Source of the DNA: Rugalucina vietnamica
Lineage: Eukaryota; Mollusca; Bivalvia; Lucinida; Lucinidae
Assembly: GCA_964017185.1 (NCBI GenBank)
Contig: OZ024876.1
Coordinates: 15,191,726 to 15,255,725 of the forward strand
Direction of reading: 5' to 3'
Length of the DNA: 64,000 bases
Positions 55,355-64,000 of the stretch are shown here, one piece after another. Under the pieces are notes generated by a model. That model was given only the letters and a program-made list of their open reading frames with translations, was not told the DNA's origin and did not search any database. Each line of letters starts with the position of its first letter. The stretch's first letter is position 1. The position numbers were made by a program, and so were the translations under genes.

Positions 55355-55834
55355 AAAATGTTGTTGACCAGAACTTTTTCATTTGTCAACCGACTTTCAA
55401 AATTTTCGCTGCACATTTTGCGACAACTTAGATGCTCAGTTGTGCCAATATTTCTTCTACATTTGAACAGTTGTAAAATATTTGCGAAAAACCATTATGA
55501 TCACTCACTACGAAACGCACTTAAGATCCAAAGTTAATTGAGAAAAAAAAAACAAAGCTGATATCCCGAAGCATTCTAATCTCTTCGAAAACAACGTGGG
55601 TGAATCCAACGGTTTTGATCGTATATAGGGACATTAAATGAAAAATTAAAAACATTCAAGGTCTCCCTCCATTGAAAAGAAAGAAAGAAAAGTGTGTTTC
55701 CAATGGGTTCGCTTTAGAAGTTGACACGCACAATCCTAGTTCTAACGAATTGGCAACATATTTCAAACTGGCTTTTTACCAGGCTATCCTGCAGTCTTTT
55801 GACAATGCTCGCATTTCACAAGTAATCAGTCAAT
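55355..55834. other. No recognised feature
   Basis: AT-rich sequence; short frames without recognisable domains. Confidence 0.35.
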
Positions 55835-56195
55835 TCCTGTTCGTCCTTGTACATAATTGTTAGAGGTCTGACTCACTTAATAACTGAAATCCGGTTTTCT
55901 CCTAGTAATCTTAAAACCCTTTATTAGAAAACAGTATTAGGCATATGAAGCGAAAATTATTATCGCCATGTGTTGGGACAGATACTACTTAAACCAGCCG
56001 TTGTATAAAAGCATCGAAGACACCCGACACATTTTATCTTCGGGTATTACATGTATTTAGCACAGATCATCTTGAGCTAGCTAGTGTCTTATTAAAATGC
56101 AGCTACATATTTTCACATGACAAAGTTGTATTTATGAGGGTTTTTTTTTCCATTAAAAAATCTATTGCTGCATTGGCAGTGTAATTTAGTTTCCA
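55835..56195 (+). repeat. Family F repeat
   Basis: Second copy of the repeat at 47545-47868: CTGACTCACTTAATAACTGA, CGGTTTTCTCCTAGTAA, TATCGCCATGTGTTGGGACA and CATTGGCAGTGTAATTTAGT. Confidence 0.75.
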
Positions 56196-56873
56196 TTTAA
56201 AAATATATATCCTGAAAACCCCACTTTAATATAATATGATTATATTATACCTATCATGGCCAAACTACCAACGCAATTAAAGATAGGACATATTTTGACA
56301 GAAATAAGCTTAAACGTCACATCCTTCTGGCAGCATTTAATTTTATCAACAATGGCCAACAGACATTTTAAAGCCATTAAAATTTGTTTTCCGGATTAGG
56401 GATCACTGAGCTGTGTTCTGGTCGGTCAAAATGCTATTTCTCATTTTTCGGGTAGTCCACGTTTGAATGACCATGGCATTGTACTATTCTGTGACGTATG
56501 TCAATTCTGGAAAAAGTTGCTGAATGAGAAAATACGGCTCAAATTTCTCACAGGATAAATTTGATCTCAAACGCATTGCCGTTTTTTGCTAATGAAAGCC
56601 GATTCGTTTAATGCCAACCCTTAATTCAAAGGAATCGCTAGAAACATGATTTTAATTCCCTTTGAAAGTTTGAAAATTTTAATTTGTGATGCTTAGGAAC
56701 GTTAACAAGCACATTTCCTAAACTCAAACTGATTTAAGTGTTAATCATATTCCTCGAATTCTGCTGTGATCGAGTTTTCACTTACAAGTTACAACCAATC
56801 AATTGCATATCACGCATGTTAAAAGCTCAAATGCAGATTAATTTTTCATAGAAGCTATCGATAAAAAAATAAA
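56196..56873. other. No recognised feature
   Basis: AT-rich sequence; nothing supported. Confidence 0.35.
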
Positions 56874-57478
56874 GGCAACGATCAGGAAATGGCGCAGTCA
56901 GAAAGAAATACCCACTCCAAAAAAACGAGGTGGAAAAAAAACAAACAAATGATCAATCATGTACTTACACCAAGAAAACATATTGTAAGCCGAATAGGCA
57001 GCCATTTTCCCAATAAGTGGCCATCGGGCCATCATAGAGTATGACGCCCGACCCACCGGCGTGCAATTGAAGAATGCAGCATAGTTACATGTATAAACCA
57101 TGATTTGGTTAAAAACTAAGCATGCAGACTGTCGCATAACATTCAAGTTATAACCTATACGTCTGTAACGTGTAATGATTTACTGAAGAATTGAAAAGAA
57201 AAATCATTCCTTCCTACTAGTATAAGTTTCTTAAATTTGTAAACCAAGTCACCATAAAATTCTGGTTCCGAAAGGCCCTCGCGTAAAAGCGTCTTTAACC
57301 CAACATTATGTTTGGAAATCAATTCACATTGTCTACGATAAAATTTGGAAAATGTTTCTCGAAGTTTATGATACCGATGACCCTGTTGGAGAAGTTTGGC
57401 CGTTAAACATTTAGTTCGAGCGTTGAAGTCCGTAGCATGATTGCAGACTCTAGCAAACCTAATAAGTTGCGAAATAAA
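56874..57478 (-). repeat. Family P copy: short tail plus reverse-transcriptase remnant, first part
   Basis: The tail is internally deleted, jumping from CCAATAAGTGGCCATCGGGC straight to GGGCCATCATAGAGTATGAC. Minus-strand coding remnant 57050-57478 keeps IRFARVCNHATDFNARTKC-, YRYHKLRETFSKFYRR- and NVGLKTLLREGLSEPEFYGD-like blocks. Confidence 0.88.
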
Positions 57479-57943
57479 TATGTTCTGCGCAAAGTAGGAA
57501 TCGGTGCAATTCCGGAATTGCACCTGCGCAAAGTAGGAATTCATACTTTGTCCGCCGATTCTAGAATGGTATCGGACAATTCTAGAATTGTACAAGGGAA
57601 ATATATGAGTTAATATACTCTGTGCGCAAAGTAGGAATCGATTTTGGACAAAGTAGGGGAATTCCTACTTTGCACAAGAAATGAATGGGACAATTTCGGA
57701 ATTTCACAGATCCTTACTTAGTATCGGACCAAAAAGACAATAATTAGGCACATAAAGAGGGGGGGGGGGGAGAGAGAAGAAGGTTCGAAAAAGACACCAC
57801 ACGCGTATTTTGAAGCAAATTTGTGCATGAGGAAAACAGACATATTATACTCTATCTTTTCTTTATATTGAATATAGATCAAATGCGGCGTGTTGCTCCA
57901 TAAGATCGGATGCAATTCTAAACGTCAGTGACACCATAAGTAG
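57479..57943. mobile_element. Insertion with nested palindromes inside a family P copy
   Basis: P coding sequence stops after AATAAGTTGCGAA and resumes at GGATACACCATAAGAAGCAC; the uninterrupted copy at 51536-51575 shows they belong together. The insert has at least three GCAAAGTAGGAAT-type repeats, a perfect 22 bp palindrome at 57503-57524, a perfect 16 bp palindrome ACAATTCTAGAATTGT at 57576-57591, and an inverted pair CAAAGTAGGAAT / ATTCCTACTTTG (57627-57672). A poly(G) run lies at about 57761-57770. Class unknown. Confidence 0.75.
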
Positions 57944-58192
57944 GTGGATAGGATACACCATAAGAAGCACAACGAGGAACGACAAAACGGAAAATTCACT
58001 ATATCAAAATCAAAGTCATCGCGCTTATCATAAATTTTAGAAGAAACAATACCATTTGCAACAGAAAGACGTAAATCTAAAAAGCGGGCTTCTGTATCTG
58101 ACATATTGGCTTTTTTCAACTGCAGTTTTCAAACAAGGGGTGTCAATGGGTCATCGAGGAAACTGTCTCTTTCATAGCAGTATAAAAATAAA
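57944..58192 (-). pseudogene. Family P reverse-transcriptase remnant, second part
   Basis: Minus strand: DKRDDFDFDIVNFPF, MSDTEARFLDLRLSV, then a frame break and LFLYCYERDS. A deletion removed the YLDD region. The copy ends at about 58192. Confidence 0.85.
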
Positions 58193-58559
58193 TCAGCAAC
58201 GAAGTTCACTTTTCAAGTCTACGAATTAAAGTCACATGTCGAATACCAGCAATTGTGCATTTCGTTTTTCACTGACATATTTGCTGATTCGTGGCGCCTT
58301 AGCGACTGGTGTTAAAAAATTAAGATCCATGCGATGTTTGTATAACCCTGCATTTTAGTTTTGAAAATATTCCCACACACTGATAGTTTTTGGAGTAAAA
58401 TTAACAAAACAATCAGGCATCAAACCAGCACCAAAGACAGATATGTATATAAACTGTTACTCAAGTGTCATGTGAAAATGGCGCAAAAAAACCCCGCTGT
58501 TGCGTTGGCAGTTCGTTGGGCTTGTATACATTTAGCAAAGCTGTGACTTTCAAAGACGT

Positions 58560-58861
58560 AATATCGCGTTCAAATTAAGTGTACTCTCAAAACCGCGTGG
58601 TCTACTCACTTACACTACCAAAACCAACAACACTAATGCATTGCGTGAGCGAATAGATACATGGGGACTAAGCCTCATTTTGCTTTGCATCTCGAATATG
58701 AACCTAAAAGGAAAATGTGTCAAAGTATGTCAAAGCTCCATTTGACAAAATATCAGATGTCCACAAACACGGATCTACAGGCCAATAGACATGCTTGTAA
58801 TTCTGGATATGGTGTTTTTAATCAAGTATCATGTTTCCATAAAAAAGAAATAACAAGATTT
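58560..58861 (+). repeat. Family E repeat, third copy, left part
   Basis: ATATCGCGTTCAAATTAAGT, ATACATGGGGACTAAGCCTC, GACATGCTTGTAATTCTGGA and AAAGAAATAACAAGATTT. The copy is split by a family A element. Confidence 0.8.
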
Positions 58862-59090
58862 GAGCCGCCTCGTAGGAAAACCAACAATGTGGTTTCCGAA
58901 CAGGTCTGACACAAACCGGCCTGTACAGTCAAAGAAAAGAGCTAGTAGCTTGAAATTTCGGGTTTAAGTAGAAGAGGGATTGCACCATCCGAGTAGCGAA
59001 AACAAAGGCGCTGATCAGCTGTTACCGCGAAGCTGATCTGCGTCTTTGTTTTCGCCTATGCAGATTGTTGGTTTTCCCACGTGGGGGCTC
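58862..59090 (+). mobile_element. Family A foldback element with proven insertion site
   Basis: GAGCC...GGCTC flanked by ATTT (58858-58861 and 59091-59094). The homologous family E copies read AAGATTTATCCAATA and TGATTTATCCAATA without the insert, so the element brought exactly one extra ATTT. The hairpin tip has lost a few bases (CAGCTGTTACCGCGAAGCTG). Confidence 0.95.
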
Positions 59091-59260
59091 ATTTATCCAA
59101 TTACCGTAAAAGTCTGTTTTATATCAAAGTCTTATTCATTAAATGAATGACGATCATTTGTCCATCCCCCGCATTCATTGTAATGAACAAATGAACACAT
59201 GGGCGCAAGGTTCATGTACTCCGATTATATCATGCAAAAATACTCTCCTGTCAAAAAAGG
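59091..59260 (+). repeat. Family E repeat, third copy, right part
   Basis: ATTTATCCAATTACC, CCCCCGCATTCATTGTAATG and GCAAGGTTCATGTACTCCGA continue the copy after the family A insert. Confidence 0.8.
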
Positions 59261-59334
59261 CTCCTTAAACACTGTAACGCTCATTGAAATAAAATTACTG
59301 GGAGCATTTCAGACTATGAATTTGAGCACATTTC

Positions 59335-59405
59335 GCATGTTATGGCAACCCAATCTATGGTAGAAGTCCATAAAATGGAGGCAGCGTACCGACATGATCA
59401 TAACT
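59335..59405 (+). repeat. Family Q fragment
   Basis: GTAGAAGTCCATAAAATGGA and GGCAGCGTACCGACATG match the 3' parts of the copies at 8581 and 35285. Confidence 0.5.
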
Positions 59406-59514
59406 GCTGATATATATATATATATATGAAGCATCACTACAAACAAACCAACACATTTGCCACATGGCTTGGTTTGAGTTTAAGTGTTTAAATGCATAGT
59501 CTCCGCAAGCACGT

Positions 59515-59790
59515 TTTGACAAGTCACTGTAAAAGTAAACAATTAACAGAAACTGATGCAATCAAAGCCCAGATGGAAAAAGGCAAAGACTAGGTACTGA
59601 TACAAGAAGAACATATCGCGAGCTGAATGAGTAGCTTTTTCCGCAAAGGTGGCCGCTATGAATGCGCACTTTCGGCACTACCGCACTATAATAACACAGA
59701 CACAAAACTCGACACCAAAACATTACTTTAAACAAAAAGAATCATAACATAAGTTCTGCCTTTCAACGGTCATTAATGAAAAATAACATG
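59515..59790 (-). repeat. Family P 3' tail, old copy
   Basis: Recognisable order of diverged blocks: TAGGTACTGATACAAGAAGA, ATATCGCGAGCTGAATGAGT, CTCGACACCAAAACATTACT and AAGTTCTGCCTTTCAACGGT. Confidence 0.6.
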
Positions 59791-59794
59791 GAGG

Positions 59795-59890
59795 TTAAGG
59801 TAGACAATGATCAGGAAACGGCGCAATCAGAAAGAAATGCCCATTCCAAAAACCAAGGTGGGGAAAAATAAAGTGACAAATAGGTACTTA
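59795..59890 (-). repeat. Family P 3' tail fragment, interrupted
   Basis: AAGGTAGACAATGATCAGGA to TAGGTACTTA, where a MITE begins. A few more tail bases (AGTAAGAAAACATCGTAAG) follow after the MITE. Confidence 0.85.
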
Positions 59891-60465
59891 CACCCCCTTT
59901 CATTCGAGTTTGCCGTTTCAGCATTTAGATCAATCAAGTTTTTTTTTTCATTCGAGCTTGCCGTTTCAGCATTTAGGTCAATCAAGTTTTTGTGTAAATC
60001 AGGTAATTGTTTATTCTATTTTAGAACTGAAACAGTGTCCCATTTGACAGGTGTTCTTAAAATCTATTCAGCATTTATCTTTAGGTAATGATGTCACCTC
60101 TTCTGATAAAAACATTGTAATTGTTTGGTTAAAGCACATTTTTATTTCAGTTTTCTTTGCACAACATATACAATGCATATTAAGAACACACATCTGAAAC
60201 AGAATAGGGACAAAAGCAGAATTTTATCAATTTTAGCAGCTACCTATCAGTATCTGCATGGCCAAAATTCCACACAGTAAGCTAAAAATTTCACTTGATT
60301 TTGCCGTTTTAAGGGTCATTTAGTTTGAAACTGTCACTCAAATCAGCAGGTCAATCAATCCAGATGTCTTTGTGGACAACATGAAAAGAAACCCAGATCT
60401 TCGGAACACTTGGTCTTCTTCTGTAATGCAAATGCTGAAACGGCAAACTCGAGCGAAAGGAGGTG
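59891..60465. mobile_element. MITE inserted in a family P tail
   Basis: 575 bp. Termini CACCCCCTTTCATTCGAGTT and the inverse of ACTCGAGCGAAAGGAGGTG; the next block TTGCCGTTTCAGCATTT is also inverted at the other end. It is flanked by TA on both sides (59889-59890 and 60466-60467). The left terminal block is present twice in tandem (59900 and 59950). No transposase. Confidence 0.88.
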
Positions 60466-60775
60466 TACAGTAAGAAAACATCGTAAGGGTAAACGTAGGC
60501 AACGATCAAGAAATGAGGCAATCAGAAAGAAATAAGAATTAGAACCGCTACAGAAGTATCGCATTGGAACGGTCAGTAATATAATTTACTGGGGAGGGGC
60601 TTAAACCGGTTTAACAGGCGCCCAACCTCACCCTCATCTTCTGCGATGATTCACAACATTCAGTCATTTGTTCACTCCTCGTGGAAAATTTTGAACTAGT
60701 CAATGAATCAAAAAGGAATTACAAATGAATCATGATAACCACCATGATGAATCAAAAACGTTCAAAGGATGTTCG
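60466..60775 (-). repeat. Family P 3' tail, deleted internally
   Basis: After the MITE the interrupted tail continues briefly. A second tail then starts at GGGTAAACGTAGGCAACGAT and runs to CACCATGATGAATCAAAAAC, lacking a middle block. Confidence 0.8.
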
Positions 60776-61035
60776 CTGCCAATGAAAAAGTATTCAAACC
60801 TTTTTTTCTATCAGGTCTTTTCGGCTTCAAAAATATAAAACAAGAGATTTGAAAACAAAATAATTACAAGGTAGTTAGCATGTTTTCGGGCTATATACCT
60901 CGAAATGAGACTTATGAACAGCACGCGTTAAAGTTTGAAAATTTCATTTAATTTTCAGTTCTTTCATATATATTTCTCAAAAGTGATTCAATGTATGTGA
61001 ATCAGACTATTTTGGACCAAACCCTGCAAACATTT

Positions 61036-61271
61036 GAGCCGCCTCGTGGGAAAACCAACAATGTGGTTTCCGAACAGGTCTGACACAAATCAGGCTACAT
61101 ACAAGCACAGAAAAGATCTAGAAGCTTGAAATTTCGGAGTTAAGTAGAAGAGGAATTGTACTATCCGAGTAGCGAAAACAAAGGCGCTGATCAGCTTCGC
61201 AGTTACTGCGAAGCTGATCTGCGCCTTTGTTTTCGCCTATGCAGATTGTTGGTTTTTCCATGGTGCGGCTC
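61036..61271 (+). mobile_element. Family A foldback element, best-preserved copy
   Basis: 236 bp, GAGCCGCCTCGTGGGAAAAC to CCATGGTGCGGCTC, flanked by perfect ATTT (61032-61035 and 61272-61275). The hairpin at about 61171-61233 has arms of about 31 nt with a TTA loop, tip CTTCGCAGTTACTGCGAAG. Confidence 0.95.
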
Positions 61272-61275
61272 ATTT

Positions 61276-62009
61276 GCAACTTGAAGCGGATTACGAAATC
61301 AAAATGTCATTTTACAACCCTACCCCCTAACTTGTAAAGGGGAGAAAAGGCAGAATTTATAATTGTGTCAAATCCATATTGTGAATTCAATTTTTTCTTG
61401 TATTTTGTAGAACTTCTCCATATTATTCGAATAAAAGAATGAAATATACAGGGTAGTTTGCATAAAAGAGAGAAACAATACAACTTGAAAATCGCCATTA
61501 TTAAGCCCTTTCTCGGCTCTTTGATTTCGAAGACCCCATTTCATAAAATTGCCCAAAATTTTAGACAAGCACACATATGAAAGAAATACTGACATAGAAG
61601 ACCCTGTATACGTATACTGTTGCTATAATGTGCATTTTATCAGTGTATTTAATTTATAGACGTCCAATATTCAATATTTTCAGAAAAAAAAAATGCAGAA
61701 AATAGGATGAAGAAATGAAGTTCCTTGATAATTTTCATGGCTTGTTCAATGTACACCATAAATATGTATCCAAATATGAACTATTAGAAAATTATCTGTA
61801 GCCGCGGCAAACGAACATCCTTAAAGGCGCATAACCTATCTATCAGCTTCTGATATATGAGCATCAGAGTTGTTAAACATGTATGTTGGCCTGTCTTTCC
61901 TATATCAGCATCACTGTTCAACAAGAAAACTTTTCTCAAGGAAACCGTGGTCGCTTGCTGCATAGAACTGATCTTGGAACGCAACTCTTTGGAGGTTGTG
62001 TATGCAATT
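61276..62009. other. No recognised feature
   Basis: AT-rich sequence; nothing supported. Confidence 0.35.
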
Positions 62010-62233
62010 AAGCCTTCGCATGACGAAACCAACAATTCAGGTATTCGATCAGGCCCGACACAAACCGGCCTGTACAGTCGCTGAAGCTGGCTAGAACATT
62101 GAAATTTTGGATATAGGTAGAAGAGGAATTGTACTATCCGTGTAGCGAAAACAAAGGCGATGGTCAGCTGCACAGCTGATTTGCGTCTTTGGTTTTGCAT
62201 ATGCAGATTGTTGGTTTTCTGGTGCAGCGGCTC
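62010..62233 (+). mobile_element. Family A foldback element, shortened hairpin
   Basis: AAGCC...GGCTC with AATT on the left and ATAT on the right. The body is typical (CCCGACACAAACCGGCCTGT). The hairpin is collapsed to CGATGGTCAGCTGCACAGCTGA, losing the loop region. Confidence 0.85.
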
Positions 62234-62371
62234 ATATTGTTTTGTACCGTGGCTTATTGTAAGATTGAGATATCCAACTTTCTGAATATTGGTAGAGGAT
62301 TTGCCAGTTCAGTTTATTTATCCTTTGGGGTAGTTTATTCCTGATAGCTGTGGAAAAGTTAATCGGATCCA

Positions 62372-62432
62372 AAGTCCCACTCCAAAAACCGAGGCGGAGA
62401 AAAAACCTAAATTGAACTCCAGGTACTTATTT
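62372..62432 (-). repeat. Family P tail fragment
   Basis: CCCACTCCAAAAACCGAGGC and CCAGGTACTTAT. Confidence 0.7.
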
Positions 62433-62545
62433 TTGGCCGCACCTCCATCACCATCGAACACTAAATGCATATCTTGACTTTATTAATACGATAACTATAT
62501 GCAGTGGCATAAACATCTTAACTTTAATATTTACACTTCAAATTT

Positions 62546-62583
62546 CTGTGCGTGCGTGCACGCGCGCGTGTGCGTGTGTGTGT
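62546..62583. repeat. Alternating purine-pyrimidine (GT/GC) tract
   Basis: GTGCGTGCGTGCACGCGCGC followed by GTGTGCGTGTGTGTGT. Such a tract can adopt left-handed Z-DNA. Confidence 0.85.
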
Positions 62584-62677
62584 AGGTTTTATGACTCTGC
62601 AGGTATGAACAAGTGTGTGCATGCACGTATGTATGAATACATGCATATATGCATGTATGCATGCATGCACGCACGCG

Positions 62678-62746
62678 TGTATGTATGTATGTATGTATGT
62701 ATGTATGTATGTATGTATGTATGTATGTATGTATGTATGTATGTAT
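62678..62746. repeat. (GTAT)n microsatellite
   Basis: About 17 tandem GTAT units. Open frames on both strands are artefacts. Confidence 0.97.
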
Positions 62747-62791
62747 CGCAGACTGAAACAAGAATCGTCGTCATAAAATGCATAAAAACGT

Positions 62792-62972
62792 ACGAAGGTA
62801 CTAATACAAAGAAATCAAATCGTAAGTCGAGCGTGCAGCTATTTCCCGATAGGAAGTCACTCACTTACCCGGACTTAAACTTAATATATGAAAACATACA
62901 CAAGGTGCAAACAGAACAAAAATTCAACACCAAAACATAAAACTATTAGAACCACAACAGTCGTATACTATA
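62792..62972 (-). repeat. Family P tail fragment
   Basis: CGAAGGTACTAATACAAAGA, AATCGTAAGTCGAGCGTGCA, CGATAGGAAGTCACTCACTT and AACACCAAAACATAAAAC. Confidence 0.75.
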
Positions 62973-62979
62973 TTTAAGA

Positions 62980-63144
62980 AATAATTTTACTTTACGGTGA
63001 ATTATCGTGATTAACGCGGGATGTTAGAGGGCAGATTGCGATGTATTAATTCACGACGGCGCAGCCGGAGTGAATTAAATATCGCATCTGCCTGACAACA
63101 TCACGCGTTAATCAAAGATAATTCACCGTAAAGTAAAATTATTT
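62980..63144. mobile_element. Foldback element with ~70 bp arms
   Basis: AAATAATTTTACTTTACGGT on the left is an exact inverse of ACCGTAAAGTAAAATTATTT on the right. The arms continue (GAATTATCGTGATTAACGCG against CGCGTTAATCAAAGATAATTC) to a GC-rich centre (GACGGCGCAGCCGGAG). Confidence 0.85.
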
Positions 63145-63146
63145 CG

Positions 63147-63313
63147 ATTCTAACACGACTAATAAATAAATTCTTACATTTCAAGACTCATTCTCGGCGG
63201 ACAAGAATGTTTGTGTGCGACGTCACAAAAACGCCACCTTACGCGCGTTATTTTGTTTACAGTGAACGTTTCCATTAGGTTCAATGGGAAAGACGATAAC
63301 GTCGTGTTAGAAT
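63147..63313. repeat. Inverted repeat, 13 bp termini
   Basis: ATTCTAACACGAC at the left and GTCGTGTTAGAAT at the right are exact inverses enclosing about 140 bp. It may be the outer part of one compound element with the adjacent foldback. Confidence 0.65.
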
Positions 63314-63329
63314 AATACAGTGGAGATAG

Positions 63330-63670
63330 CTAACAAGTTGTCCGTGCATTCGCGCGCGCCGTGCGTTGCCCACGCACGCTATACGCGGTCGTAAGCCACG
63401 CACTACTTCGCGAAATATGCGCGAGGAATTTTCAGCCAATGAGAAAGTAGTCTGAACTCGCGCAACCTTCGCATTTTTCGCGATGGGTTTTCAACCAATA
63501 GAAACTGCGAATCACTAGCGCGAAATCTTCGCAATTTTCCAATATTTTCGCGTTGGTTTTTCAACCAATGAGAAACGCGATAATATCTGCGTGGGTACAT
63601 GTGACCAGCGCACGAAATCGGCCAGCCAATCAAAAGTGCGTTGGCATTTACGCACGATAGACCACGCCCT
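63330..63670. promoter_or_regulatory. CpG-rich stretch with four spaced CCAAT boxes
   Basis: CCAAT occurs at 63436, 63495, 63565 and 63626 on the plus strand, in similar contexts (TTTTCAGCCAATGAGAAA, TTTTCAACCAATAGAAAC, TTTTCAACCAATGAGAAAC, GGCCAGCCAATCAAAAG), 59-70 bp apart. CG dinucleotides are frequent (TCGCGAAA, GCGCGAAA), unlike the rest of the window. ACCACGCCCTC follows at about 63661. CCAATGAG/CCAATCA fits the NF-Y consensus. It could be a promoter for a gene beyond the window, or a diverged tandem repeat of a ~65 bp unit. No TATA box or transcript evidence. Confidence 0.45.
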
Positions 63671-63889
63671 CTATCGACAGACCCTCCATGTGACCCTTCC
63701 CACCATATTTCCTCGGATCAGTAAATATTTGCATTAAAAATATCATTAAATAGATCTATCTTGACAAAACAAGACACTTCTTTTTAATCGACACAGTATT
63801 TCAAATCAATAGTTCAGAAAAATGTGCCGGGTATTGTGTTGAAGAAAATACTGCAGAATCCGGACAATGCAGTTGTGCATGGTGCAGTT

Positions 63890-63891
<2 letters not shown>

Positions 63892-63921
<30 letters not shown>
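63892..63921. repeat. poly(A) tract, 30 bp
   Basis: Run of A preceded by GTGCATGGTGCAGTTGC. No recognisable retroposed source. Confidence 0.9.
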
Positions 63922-63923
<2 letters not shown>

Positions 63924-64000
63924 TGGGTAAAATGCTCACCATTTTTCCTCATTTGTCAACTTTTAAAATAATACTTTTTTTCACATAAATATTTGCATTA

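Noticed and set aside
62531-62940. Open frames rich in HTYI or MYVC repeats
   Set aside because: Translations of the (GTAT)n repeat and a neighbouring P tail; no start context or domain.

Overview
This 64 kb window looks like gene-poor, repeat-dominated nuclear DNA from a marine invertebrate, most likely a bivalve mollusc. The evidence is the AT-rich composition, many microsatellites, tRNA-derived SINEs, dense foldback/MITE families, and an element starting AGCTCACCTGAGCC followed by GTCCGTCCGTCC, a type I associate with bivalve genomes. The taxon is an inference. I could not support any host protein-coding gene. Almost every open frame is a by-product of a repeat, and the exceptions are retroelement or transposon proteins.

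The repeats fall into recurring families, named here by letter. Family A is a ~235 bp foldback element (ends GAGCC...GGCTC, 4 bp target duplication, large internal hairpin; about 14 copies). Family B is a ~270 bp double-hairpin element (about 11 copies). Family P is a reverse-transcriptase retroelement with Penelope-like motifs; its ~650 bp 3' tail recurs about 20 times on both strands, nearly always with the same 3' end. Families C to H and Q are unclassified dispersed repeats found two to four times each.

Layout. 1-9 kb: P, B and C fragments, a GC-rich MITE and a 140 bp palindrome. 9-14 kb: SINEs, P tails, and a C copy split by a 5'-truncated LINE. 14-17 kb: a B copy split by the AGCTCACC element with internal ~465 bp tandem units. 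17-25 kb: a cluster of A elements and a two-unit CGTA-word-rich block. 25-31 kb: P, SINE, B, D and A copies. 31.3-33.6 kb: a 2.3 kb element with ~625 bp inverted repeats, a 6 bp target duplication and a broken C2H2 zinc-finger coding remnant. 36.6-38.4 kb and 49.6-53 kb: two copies of a linked E-D repeat block. 38.4-46.1 kb: a P element interrupted in frame by a 5.9 kb TTAA-flanked transposon that itself holds a nearly intact LINE (40676-43906, minus). 47-60 kb: more P copies, two mariner-type non-autonomous elements and nested MITEs. 63.3-63.7 kb: a CpG-rich stretch with four spaced CCAAT boxes, the only promoter-like sequence seen.

The genes do not form a pathway. The biology is nested transposition: retroelement tails are targets for MITEs, MITEs are targets for other MITEs, and several interruptions show clean empty and filled sites.
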